From Pseudomonadota bacterium (GTDB lineage: Bacteria; Pseudomonadota; Alphaproteobacteria; Rhizobiales; Rhizobiaceae), in contig JAEWHQ010000319.1 in assembly GCA_023387715.1 (NCBI GenBank), positions 1 through 9,716 of the forward strand: a DNA stretch of 9,716 nt, given 5' to 3'. Shown here one piece after another: positions 1-6,711 of this stretch (its first letter is position 1; each line of letters opens with the position of its first letter). A program made the position numbers and the translations under genes. The notes under the pieces are model-generated. The model was not told where the DNA came from and searched no databases. It was given only the letters and a program-made list of their open reading frames with translations.

Positions 1-282
1 CCTCAACAGCACTCTTCTTATATATAAGGTCATAAAGCAGCCTCATTGCATTATTAGAGAACGAGCCGTCATTTATATGGTTGTTCACAACCACTTATTA
101 TTGACTTCACACACAGGGATAGGCAAAACTCAAATGACGACAAGGTTAGGCTTTGCTTATTTCTCTTCAGCACTACCTGAAAAATGTTGTGAATGTGAGC
201 CGCATTGCGATTCTGTCGTGGGCGGCTTTGATACTATGAACTCGTGTATCATATAGCCAACTATGGGATACCCTGTATTAAT
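1..282. other. Non-coding region upstream of the M23 peptidase gene
   Basis: No convincing protein gene is visible. It contains a near-perfect palindrome at 78-93 (7-base arms TGGTTGT and ACAACCA around TC), which could be an operator half-site pair or a small hairpin. Just after it lies a good -35-like hexamer, TTGACT (101-106), but no matching -10 sits 16-18 bases further on. A second weak possibility is TTGCGA (205-210) with an AT-rich GATACT (230-235), with a spacer of 19. A 40-codon frame at 134-256 is discussed among the findings. The promoter of the downstream gene is therefore not resolved. No ribosome-binding-site-like purine run stands close before either candidate start (244 or 283). 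Confidence 0.5.
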
Positions 283-2238
283 ATGACGTCGTATCAACGC
301 GATCAAAAATTTACCGGCGACGAGCCCCCGCTTACAGTGGGCGGCAAACGGCGCCCGCCTGATCGCCGCGATGTCTCTGCACGTTGGCTGGTCGGCACCT
401 TTTTAACTGGCGTTACCTCCTGCACACTCATCGGCGTTGCACTTTTTGCGGCTCTTGATGGCCGTGAACAATTGGCAACCCCTGCTGAATTGCTGGCGCG
501 TGATGATATCCAGCCTGCTGTTCAGCAGGATATCAGTAAAGGCAGCCGTATCGTCAGCGCGATTGCCAAGCAAAAACCGCAAGACCGCCGCCGCATGGAA
601 GTATCCACCATGTTAAAGGTTGGCGAACGCGAGGTGATTCGAACCCGCCCCTTTGAATATGTCAAAATGGCCTTGGCGGTTGACCATCCGACAAATCGTA
701 AGTATCCAGCATTTAATGCGCTGGAAGTTTTCTCTGAGGGCCCTTCAGCCCCGCAACCTGCGAATACCGGCCAGATTTACGGCGCTAAAGTGGAAAGTGA
801 AATCAGCCTGCGCGTGATTGATTTTCCGATGGACGTCATCGATTTTGACACGACCGCCGACCTGAGCGTCGATGATGTTGAAAATATTGTACGCGATACC
901 GGCATTTTGCTGACCGATGGCGACGTACAAGTCGCTTCACTGCATTATGTTGATCCGTTGCGCTTTGGTGCAAGTGAAGCGCTTTTTGCATTAAGTCCTG
1001 CAATCGGTGTGCGTATTACGCAGGAAAATGTCAGCGTCGCAGCGCGCAATGAAGGCACAGAACTTGCCGGTGACGGTTTCTCTGAAGAACTTATTCCTTT
1101 CCGCAATGCGGCCAATATCAGTGATGCCCTGACAAGCGCCGGTTATACCGATGACAGCGCGCCACAAATGGCGGAAGCGCTCGCTAAATTAATGAACTCG
1201 CCGCGCCTGAAAGAAGGCAGCGTTTTGCGTGTCGGCGTTGAAAGCCGCAATGGCGAAGATAAAATTGTCCGCGCCAGTATTTATAGCAACACCACCCATC
1301 TGGTGACCGTAACCCTTAATGATAAAGCGCAATATGTGCCTTCCGATGAACCGGAAACAACGCCATTACTGGCAAGCGCTTTTGACGGTGAGGTTCTAGC
1401 CCCGCGTTTGCGTGGTGATTTGCCAAGTGTTTATGACGGAATCAGTCGTGCAGCTCTTGCCTATGGCATGACCGATACTATGCGCGCGCAACTGATTAAA
1501 ATGCTCGCTTCCGATGTGGATTTACAAAGCAAGCTCAACGCATCAGATCAGTTAGAAGCTTTTTTCTCATTACCGGATGATTCTGACAGCGCGGATGATG
1601 ATTCGCAGCTGCTTTATGTGTCGGCAAAATTTGGCGGCACCACACGAAAATTCTATCGCTATCAGGCGCCAAACGGCACTGTTGATTATTTTAATGAAGA
1701 CGGCAAAAGCGCCAAACAGTTTTTATTACGTAATCCGGTACCAAACGGTGTCTTCCGTTCCCCGTTTGGTATGCGCCGCCACCCGATTCTCGGTTATAGC
1801 CGCATGCATACCGGTGTTGACTGGGCTGCACCACGCGGAACGCCGATTATTGCCTCGGGTAATGGTGTTGTTGAAAAGGCCGGCTGGTCAAACGGTTATG
1901 GTAATCAAACCCTCATCCGTCATGCCAATGGTTATGTCAGTAGCTATTCGCACCAAAATGCAATTGCCAATGGTGTAACACCAGGCGCTAAAGTGCGTCA
2001 GGGACAAGTGATTGGCTATGTCGGTTCAACCGGTCTTTCGACCGGCCCGCATCTGCACTATGAATTGATCGTCAACGGCACGAAAGTTGATCCGCTGCGC
2101 ATCCGTCTGCCGGATAATAAAGCCTTGAGCGGCAAAGAGCTGGAAGCTTTTGTGCGTGAGCGCGAGCGTATTGATAAATTGCTCAATGATCAGGGCGACG
2201 GCACTAAACTTGCCGCCAATAGCTCGGCCAGTGGTTAA
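283..2238 (+). CDS. Membrane-anchored M23 family peptidoglycan endopeptidase
   Basis: Predicted zinc metallo-endopeptidase that cuts peptide cross-links of murein in the periplasm. With the ATG at 283 the protein has 651 residues: a short, charged cytoplasmic tail, one transmembrane helix (about 33-57, followed by AALDGREQ), a long periplasmic region with an OapA/LysM-like part (about 274-325), a middle domain of the MepM/Csd3 type (about 385-486, ending in the NGTVDYFNEDGKS stretch), and a C-terminal M23 domain (about 487-610). All expected metal and catalytic residues are present: H509 and D513 (HTGVD), H557 (YSHQ) and H590/H592 (HLH). It should therefore be active, unlike degenerate regulators such as EnvC. 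The same frame is open upstream to a GTG at 244, but those 13 residues look unrelated to coding sequence; the start is uncertain because neither has a good ribosome site. The gene is followed by a terminator and converges with the L,D-transpeptidase gene. From memory, the M23 gene beside clpB in Sinorhizobium meliloti is the polar-growth gene rgsM; orthology is likely but unproven. Confidence 0.9.
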   Translation: MTSYQRDQKFTGDEPPLTVGGKRRPPDRRDVSARWLVGTFLTGVTSCTLIGVALFAALDGREQLATPAELLARDDIQPAVQQDISKGSRIVSAIAKQKPQDRRRMEVSTMLKVGEREVIRTRPFEYVKMALAVDHPTNRKYPAFNALEVFSEGPSAPQPANTGQIYGAKVESEISLRVIDFPMDVIDFDTTADLSVDDVENIVRDTGILLTDGDVQVASLHYVDPLRFGASEALFALSPAIGVRITQENVSVAARNEGTELAGDGFSEELIPFRNAANISDALTSAGYTDDSAPQMAEALAKLMNSPRLKEGSVLRVGVESRNGEDKIVRASIYSNTTHLVTVTLNDKAQYVPSDEPETTPLLASAFDGEVLAPRLRGDLPSVYDGISRAALAYGMTDTMRAQLIKMLASDVDLQSKLNASDQLEAFFSLPDDSDSADDDSQLLYVSAKFGGTTRKFYRYQAPNGTVDYFNEDGKSAKQFLLRNPVPNGVFRSPFGMRRHPILGYSRMHTGVDWAAPRGTPIIASGNGVVEKAGWSNGYGNQTLIRHANGYVSSYSHQNAIANGVTPGAKVRQGQVIGYVGSTGLSTGPHLHYELIVNGTKVDPLRIRLPDNKALSGKELEAFVRERERIDKLLNDQGDGTKLAANSSASG

Positions 2239-2272
2239 GCGAAACCGAAGCCAATCAAATCAGAGATAAAAG

Positions 2273-2302
2273 AAAACCGCAGAAAATAATTTCTGCGGTT
2301 TT
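2273..2302. terminator. Bidirectional intrinsic terminator between convergent genes
   Basis: A perfect 13-base-pair inverted repeat, AAAACCGCAGAAA (2273-2285) and TTTCTGCGGTTTT (2290-2302), encloses the loop ATAA. Going rightward it is followed by TAGTTTTT, and leftward the complement gives a CTTTTAT tail, so it can stop transcription from both sides. It begins 35 bases after the stop of the M23 gene. On the other strand the U-tract of the rightward terminator (2306-2310) runs into the stop codon of the L,D-transpeptidase gene at 2309-2311, so the two genes share one compact terminator. Confidence 0.9.
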
Positions 2303-2308
2303 TAGTTT

Positions 2309-3688
2309 TTACTCGGTAAACTCAACAGTTACTCCCGGCCCCACCAGTTTGGCCAGCTCCTGCGCATCCCAATTGGTCAGGCGCACACAACCATGGCTGG
2401 AGGTTTTACCGATTTTAGATGGTTCGGGTGTTCCGTGGATCCCGTAAGTCGGTTTTGACAAAGCAATCCACACCGTACCAACAGGCCCGTTAGGCCCTGG
2501 CGGGATGATCAGCACCTTGTCATTATTACCCTGTTTGAAATTGATCTTCGGATTGTAGGTATAATTCGGATTAATAGCAATCCGCTCTACCTGCACAATG
2601 CCGGATGGAGACGGATTATCGGACGAACCGATGGTGGAAGGATAGGCCACAATCAATTTGCCATTTTCATCATAGCCGCGTACTTGCTTGCGGGCTTTAT
2701 CGGCAATGATACGTGCTACTTTCGGCTTTTTAACCCGCTTAATATTCGGCACTTTAATGATTGCGCCCGGCTGGCCAAAATTTACCCCCGGATTGAGCTC
2801 TTTCAAATAGGCTTCATCAATATGGAAGCGCTCACCAAGCATTTCGGCATGGGATGTATAAGCCATGCTCGATAGTTGCGCTTTTAATGCATAATCGGCT
2901 GGAATCGATGCGACCAGATTTTGCGCTGCATCTTTTTCGGTAATCATATATTCTATAAAGGCTGCGCCACCGGTTGCTTCCAGCTCGGCATTGATCGCAG
3001 CCTCATCCTGCGGATTAATAAAGCGGCCTGTCAATTCGCCATAGGCGGCCGCTGCCTTATCAACATTGCTGCCAGCCCGACCATCAATCACACCTGGTGA
3101 TGCACCGGCGCGATCGAGCAAAATCTGATAAGCAGCAATTTTTGCTTTCGCGCCCTGCCCTTTCGGCATTTCAACCGCCGGTGTCATATCATTAATGTCG
3201 GGATAATTGCGCGGTTGCTCCATCTGGCGATTCTGCTGCTCATAATCCGGAATGCTCGCCTGATCATAGCCATCGCTGCCAACAGGCGGCAATTCATTGC
3301 GTTCAATCTGCCCGTCCCGATTATAAGTATAATCGGGGGCTGAAGGAGCCGCGGGATAATAATTGGGATCTTCCGGCACATTGCCGAAACCATCATAAGG
3401 CACACCGCCATCAACAGGACCATTTAATGTCCAGTTGCCGCCGCCACGAATGCCGCGTCGTCCTCTGGTTTGTTCCTGTTCATGAGCAGGCTCAACCGCA
3501 ATGATGCGACCTTGCCGATCCATCGTCACACGCTGACCTTTCGGGTCGATATAAACCCGGATTTGCCCGTCACTGAAAACCTGCTCGCCCGGGTCATAAA
3601 GCTGTGCCGATGCAGGCGCACTCATCCATAAAGGGAGGGTAACTGATGCCAATAATGCCAAACAAGACAATGACCGGTAATGCGCCAT
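2309..3688 (-). CDS. Secreted L,D-transpeptidase with YkuD catalytic domain
   Basis: Periplasmic enzyme expected to form or exchange peptidoglycan cross-links (3-3 type) or to attach outer-membrane proteins to peptidoglycan, a use of this family known in Brucella and Agrobacterium. The chosen ATG (3686-3688) gives 459 residues, is preceded by AAGG seven bases upstream, and begins a typical signal peptide (AHYRSLSC, hydrophobic core, then APASA, with cleavage near 28/29). An upstream TTG at 3745 would bury this signal and is rejected. Then come a short repeat-like DGQIRVYIDPKGQRVTMD segment, a low-complexity Pro/Tyr/Asn/Gln linker (about 75-175), a peptidoglycan-binding-like helical part (about 180-240), a divergent LysM-like part ending in PGAIIKVP (about 263-312), and the YkuD domain (about 323-459). 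The catalytic signature is complete: H418 in IHG and S431-H432-G433-C434-V-R-L, with C434 the nucleophile. Paralogues are common in this order, so the exact role (cross-linking or protein anchoring) cannot be read from the sequence. Confidence 0.92.
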   Translation of the reverse strand: MAHYRSLSCLALLASVTLPLWMSAPASAQLYDPGEQVFSDGQIRVYIDPKGQRVTMDRQGRIIAVEPAHEQEQTRGRRGIRGGGNWTLNGPVDGGVPYDGFGNVPEDPNYYPAAPSAPDYTYNRDGQIERNELPPVGSDGYDQASIPDYEQQNRQMEQPRNYPDINDMTPAVEMPKGQGAKAKIAAYQILLDRAGASPGVIDGRAGSNVDKAAAAYGELTGRFINPQDEAAINAELEATGGAAFIEYMITEKDAAQNLVASIPADYALKAQLSSMAYTSHAEMLGERFHIDEAYLKELNPGVNFGQPGAIIKVPNIKRVKKPKVARIIADKARKQVRGYDENGKLIVAYPSTIGSSDNPSPSGIVQVERIAINPNYTYNPKINFKQGNNDKVLIIPPGPNGPVGTVWIALSKPTYGIHGTPEPSKIGKTSSHGCVRLTNWDAQELAKLVGPGVTVEFTE

Positions 3689-3731
3689 GAAAAAACCTTG
3701 CAGAGAAAAAGCCTTCACTCCAGATGCCGTA

Positions 3732-3761
3732 TTTACAGTTAACAAACACCTAACTTTTCAA
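3732..3761 (-). promoter_or_regulatory. Possible promoter of the L,D-transpeptidase gene
   Basis: Read on the minus strand, TTGAAA (3761-3756, five of six matches to the housekeeping -35) and TGTAAA (3737-3732, four of six to the -10) are 18 bases apart. Transcription would begin near 3725 and give a leader of about 37 bases to the ATG at 3688. The clpB terminator lies upstream, so the gene needs its own promoter and this is the best match in the gap, but it is not strong. Confidence 0.25.
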
Positions 3762-3842
3762 GTTCTTACGAAAGGAAGGTGACATCAAAATGGCCAAAAC
3801 AAATTTGCCCGCAATAAAACGAGCATTTAATCCGGCAATAAA

Positions 3843-3874
3843 GAAAGCCGGTCAAAATGCTTTGACCGGCTTTC
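3843..3874 (-). terminator. Intrinsic terminator of clpB
   Basis: A perfect 14-base-pair stem, GAAAGCCGGTCAAA (3843-3856) and TTTGACCGGCTTTC (3861-3874), closes a four-base loop. On the minus strand it starts 40 bases after the clpB stop codon and is followed by a T-rich CTTTATT tail. The tail is interrupted, so termination may be partial, but the stem is long and GC-rich at its middle. It separates clpB from the L,D-transpeptidase gene. The symmetrical stem would also form in a transcript coming from the other side. Confidence 0.8.
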
Positions 3875-3913
3875 AATCATATACAGATCATCTTGCGATG
3901 AGTGGCTTAAAAA

Positions 3914-6514
3914 TTAGCTCTCTTCAGCTGTCATTCCGGCCTTCGCCTTGAAATTCAACCGGTCAGAACCGGCTGAGATTTCAACAACCGAGCCATCAAG
4001 AACATCACCAAGCAGAATTTTCTCTGCCAGCGGATCCTGAACTTCCTTCTGGATCACCCGCTTCAGCGGACGTGCACCATAGGCAGGATCATAGCCCTTG
4101 TTGGACAACCAATCACGGGCATCATCATCCAGTTCAAGATGAACCTTCCGGTCAGCCAGCAACTTTTGCAGACGTTCAAACTGAATATCGACAATCGCGC
4201 CCATATCGGCCCGACGCAGACGATGGAACAGAATGATCTCATCCACACGGTTGAGGAATTCCGGACGGAACGAAGCACGCACCACCGACATGACATCCTC
4301 GCGGGCGCTGTCAACAGTATCGTCTTCGCCTAGGTTCACCAGATATTCCGCACCAAGGTTAGACGTCATGATGATCAGCGTATTTCTGAAATCGACAGTG
4401 CGTCCCTGACCATCAGTCAAGCGGCCATCATCAAGCACCTGCAACAGCACGTTGAAGACATCCGGATGCGCCTTTTCGATCTCATCAAACAAAATGACCT
4501 GATAAGGACGGCGACGGACAGTTTCCGTCAAAACGCCACCTTCTTCATAACCGACATAGCCCGGAGGTGCGCCGATCAGACGGGCAACGGAATGTTTCTC
4601 CATAAATTCCGACATATCAATCCGCACCATCGCGGTATCATCGGAAAAGAGGAATGATGCCAATGCTTTAGTCAGCTCGGTTTTACCAACACCGGTTGGT
4701 CCTAAGAAAATGAAGGAACCAATCGGACGGTTAGGATCCTGCAATCCGGCACGCGCACGACGGACAGCTTTGGAAACAGCCTGCACTGCCTCCGCCTGAC
4801 CAACCACCCGTTTGCCGAGCTCATCTTCCATGCGCAGAAGTTTTTCGCGTTCACCTTCCAGCATGCGGTCAACAGGAATGCCCGTCCAGCGGGAAATGAT
4901 CTGTGCCACATGGTCAGGTGTCACGGTTTCTTCAACCAAGGAACCACGGTTTTCATTGCTTTCGGCATCCACCAGTTCTTTTTCGAGCTGCGGGATCGCG
5001 CCATAAGCCAATTCACCGGCCTTCTGGAATTCGCCATTACGCTGGGCAATTGCCAAAGCATTACGTGCATCTTCCAGTTTCTTTTTCAGGTCTGCCGCAT
5101 GGCCGAGCTTCTGCTTTTCCGCCTGCCATTTAGCAGTCAGTTCGGCTGATTCTTCTTCCAGATCACTCAGCTCTTTTTCCAACCGCACAAGACGGTCTTT
5201 GGAAGCAGTATCGGTTTCCTTCTTCAAAGCTTCGCGTTCGATTTTCAGCTGCATGGCGCGGCGGTCAATCTCATCAAGCTCTTCCGGCTTCGAATCGACC
5301 TGCATTCTGAGACGCGATGCAGCCTCATCCACAAGGTCGATCGCTTTATCCGGCAGGAAGCGATCAGTGATATAACGGTTGGACAATGTGGCAGCGGCCA
5401 CCAGTGCTGAGTCAGAAACCCGCACTTTATGATGCTGCTCATATTTTTCCTTCAAACCGCGCAGGATCGAAATCGTATCTTCAACGGTTGGCTCATTAAT
5501 GAAAACCGGCTGGAAACGACGGGCAAGGGCGGCATCCTTTTCCACATATTTGCGGTATTCATCGAGAGTCGTTGCACCAACGCAGCGCAATTCACCACGC
5601 GCAAGTGCAGGTTTAAGCAGGTTTGATGCATCCATCGCGCCATCGCTTTTACCGGCACCGACAAGGGTGTGCATTTCATCGATGAACAAGATGATCTGGC
5701 CATCTGCGCTCTGCACTTCCGACAAAACGGCTTTCAGGCGCTCTTCAAATTCACCGCGATATTTTGCACCCGCAATCAATGCGCCCATATCCAGCGCCAT
5801 CAATTGCTTATCTTTAAGAGATTCCGGCACATCACCATTGACGATACGCAGAGCCAAGCCTTCGGCAATCGCGGTTTTACCCACGCCCGGCTCACCAATC
5901 AGCACCGGATTGTTTTTGGTACGGCGCGATAAAACCTGAATGGCTCGGCGAATTTCTTCATCACGACCGATCACCGGATCAAGCTTACCGTCGCGTGCAT
6001 CTTCCGTCAGATCGCGCGCATATTTTTTCAAAGCATCATAATTGCCTTCTGCGGATGCAGAATCAGCTGTACGACCCTTACGCATATCGTTGATAACCTT
6101 ATTCAGTGCATTGGCCGTCACACCGGCTTTGCTTAAAATTTCAGAACTTTTGGCAGATTTTTCAATCGCAAGTGCCGTCAGAAGACGTTCAACCGTCACG
6201 AAACTATCACCGGCTTTGGTGGCCAGTTCTTCAGCAGTTGAAAACACTTTTGCGAGTGGTTGTGACAGATAAAGCTGATCATTGCCGCCGGTCACTTTAG
6301 GAATAGCATTTAAAGCTGCATCCAGACCGATACGCAATTGCGCAAGATTACCGCCCGCACGTTCAATCAGCGTTGCAGCCAAACCTTCATTATCATCAAC
6401 CAGGACTTTCAGCATATGCTCCGGCATAAATTGCTGATTATTAGCGTTTAATGCATAGGTTTGCGCAGACTGAATAAAACCGCGAACACGTTCGGTATAT
6501 TTTTCAATATTCAT
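3914..6514 (-). CDS. clpB: ATP-dependent chaperone ClpB (protein disaggregase)
   Basis: Hexameric cytosolic AAA+ machine that, together with DnaK, DnaJ and GrpE, pulls polypeptides out of heat-induced aggregates. The ATG at 6512-6514 gives 866 residues, close to the 857 of Escherichia coli, and is preceded by AAGGAG at six bases. The frame stays open 43 codons further upstream but that part covers the promoter. Domains: Clp N-terminal repeats (1-145); first ATPase domain with Walker A GEPGVGKT (207-214), pore loop KYRG (251-254), Walker B ending D279-E280 and arginine finger R332/R333; the long coiled-coil middle domain (about 408-530), typical of ClpB; second ATPase domain with Walker A GPTGVGKT (605-612), pore loop GYVGYEEGG (652-660), Walker B D677-E678 and the sensor-2 GARPLKRV (813-820). 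No IGF/IGL-type ClpP-binding loop is visible, so it is not ClpA, ClpC or ClpX. The gene is a single-gene unit: terminators stand on both sides and a heat-shock-type promoter precedes it. Confidence 0.98.
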   Translation of the reverse strand: MNIEKYTERVRGFIQSAQTYALNANNQQFMPEHMLKVLVDDNEGLAATLIERAGGNLAQLRIGLDAALNAIPKVTGGNDQLYLSQPLAKVFSTAEELATKAGDSFVTVERLLTALAIEKSAKSSEILSKAGVTANALNKVINDMRKGRTADSASAEGNYDALKKYARDLTEDARDGKLDPVIGRDEEIRRAIQVLSRRTKNNPVLIGEPGVGKTAIAEGLALRIVNGDVPESLKDKQLMALDMGALIAGAKYRGEFEERLKAVLSEVQSADGQIILFIDEMHTLVGAGKSDGAMDASNLLKPALARGELRCVGATTLDEYRKYVEKDAALARRFQPVFINEPTVEDTISILRGLKEKYEQHHKVRVSDSALVAAATLSNRYITDRFLPDKAIDLVDEAASRLRMQVDSKPEELDEIDRRAMQLKIEREALKKETDTASKDRLVRLEKELSDLEEESAELTAKWQAEKQKLGHAADLKKKLEDARNALAIAQRNGEFQKAGELAYGAIPQLEKELVDAESNENRGSLVEETVTPDHVAQIISRWTGIPVDRMLEGEREKLLRMEDELGKRVVGQAEAVQAVSKAVRRARAGLQDPNRPIGSFIFLGPTGVGKTELTKALASFLFSDDTAMVRIDMSEFMEKHSVARLIGAPPGYVGYEEGGVLTETVRRRPYQVILFDEIEKAHPDVFNVLLQVLDDGRLTDGQGRTVDFRNTLIIMTSNLGAEYLVNLGEDDTVDSAREDVMSVVRASFRPEFLNRVDEIILFHRLRRADMGAIVDIQFERLQKLLADRKVHLELDDDARDWLSNKGYDPAYGARPLKRVIQKEVQDPLAEKILLGDVLDGSVVEISAGSDRLNFKAKAGMTAEES

Positions 6515-6598
6515 AATTGTCTCCTTCATCCGCGACGGCCTGTAACAGCGCCGAGCGGTCTTTGGTGACGAGCCCCCAGATGAGGCGGGCTCCATCTG
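6515..6598 (-). promoter_or_regulatory. clpB: Structured 5' leader of clpB with strong ribosome-binding site
   Basis: If transcription starts near 6598, the mRNA has about 84 leader bases. The ribosome site GAAGGAG is at 6527-6521, six bases before ATG. Near the 5' end two interleaved inverted repeats are visible: CCAGATG/CATCTGG (6599-6593 with 6582-6576) and GAGCCC/GGGCTC (6592-6587 with 6575-6570); they cannot both form. In addition CCTCATCTG (6585-6577) is complementary to CGGATGAAGG (6532-6523), which contains the ribosome-site core, with nine pairs, one bulged A and one G-U. This is compatible with temperature-sensitive translation control, but no folding was computed and the complementarity may be chance. 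Confidence 0.4.
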
Positions 6599-6604
6599 GT
6601 TATG

Positions 6605-6633
6605 ATATGGGATCAGTTTATACGTTCGGCAAG
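6605..6633 (-). promoter_or_regulatory. clpB: Heat-shock (RpoH, sigma-32) type promoter of clpB
   Basis: On the minus strand CTTG (6633-6630) and CCCATAT (6611-6605) are separated by 18 bases. This fits the alphaproteobacterial RpoH pattern (CTTG, 17-18 bases, C-Y-T-A-T-N-T-like) and the C-rich CCCCAT-N-T -10 of Escherichia coli sigma-32. The placement, about 90 bases before the ATG of a classical heat-shock gene and just after the terminator of the gene before it, supports the call. No good sigma-70-type pair was seen in the same gap. Confidence 0.75.
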
Positions 6634-6652
6634 AAGGCTGCAAATATTCTGC

Positions 6653-6690
6653 AATAAAAAAAGGCGCGAAAGTTAAACTCCCGCGCCTTT
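6653..6690 (-). terminator. Strong intrinsic terminator of the DUF4167 gene
   Basis: Read on the minus strand, AAAGGCGCG (6690-6682) pairs with CGCGCCTTT (6668-6660) and the bases between continue the stem imperfectly (GGAGTT with AACTTT). The hairpin ends in a run of seven T (6662-6656) followed by ATT. It starts 21 bases after the stop codon of the DUF4167 gene and ends ahead of the clpB promoter, so the two genes are separate transcription units. Confidence 0.92.
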
Positions 6691-6711
6691 GCTTGATTAT
6701 AAAGCTAAAAT

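Noticed and set aside
244..282. GTG at 244 as the start of the M23 gene
   Set aside because: It has no ribosome site and lies within the weak TTGCGA/GATACT promoter area; the ATG at 283 leaves the transmembrane anchor intact. This remains uncertain.
1577..1978. 133-codon frame inside the M23 gene in another frame
   Set aside because: Composition is Met/Arg/Ala-rich without domain features, and it lies wholly within the conserved M23 sequence.
5499..5939. 146-codon plus-strand frame opposite clpB
   Set aside because: It is a shadow of the first ATPase domain of clpB, rich in Ser, Arg and Pro, with no ribosome site.
6570..6599. H-type pseudoknot in the clpB leader
   Set aside because: Both crossing loops would have zero bases, which cannot span full stems of seven and six pairs; alternative hairpins are more likely.
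6515..6643. 43-codon upstream extension of clpB
   Set aside because: It covers the heat-shock promoter and leader, and the inner ATG has an ideal ribosome site and the usual ClpB beginning.
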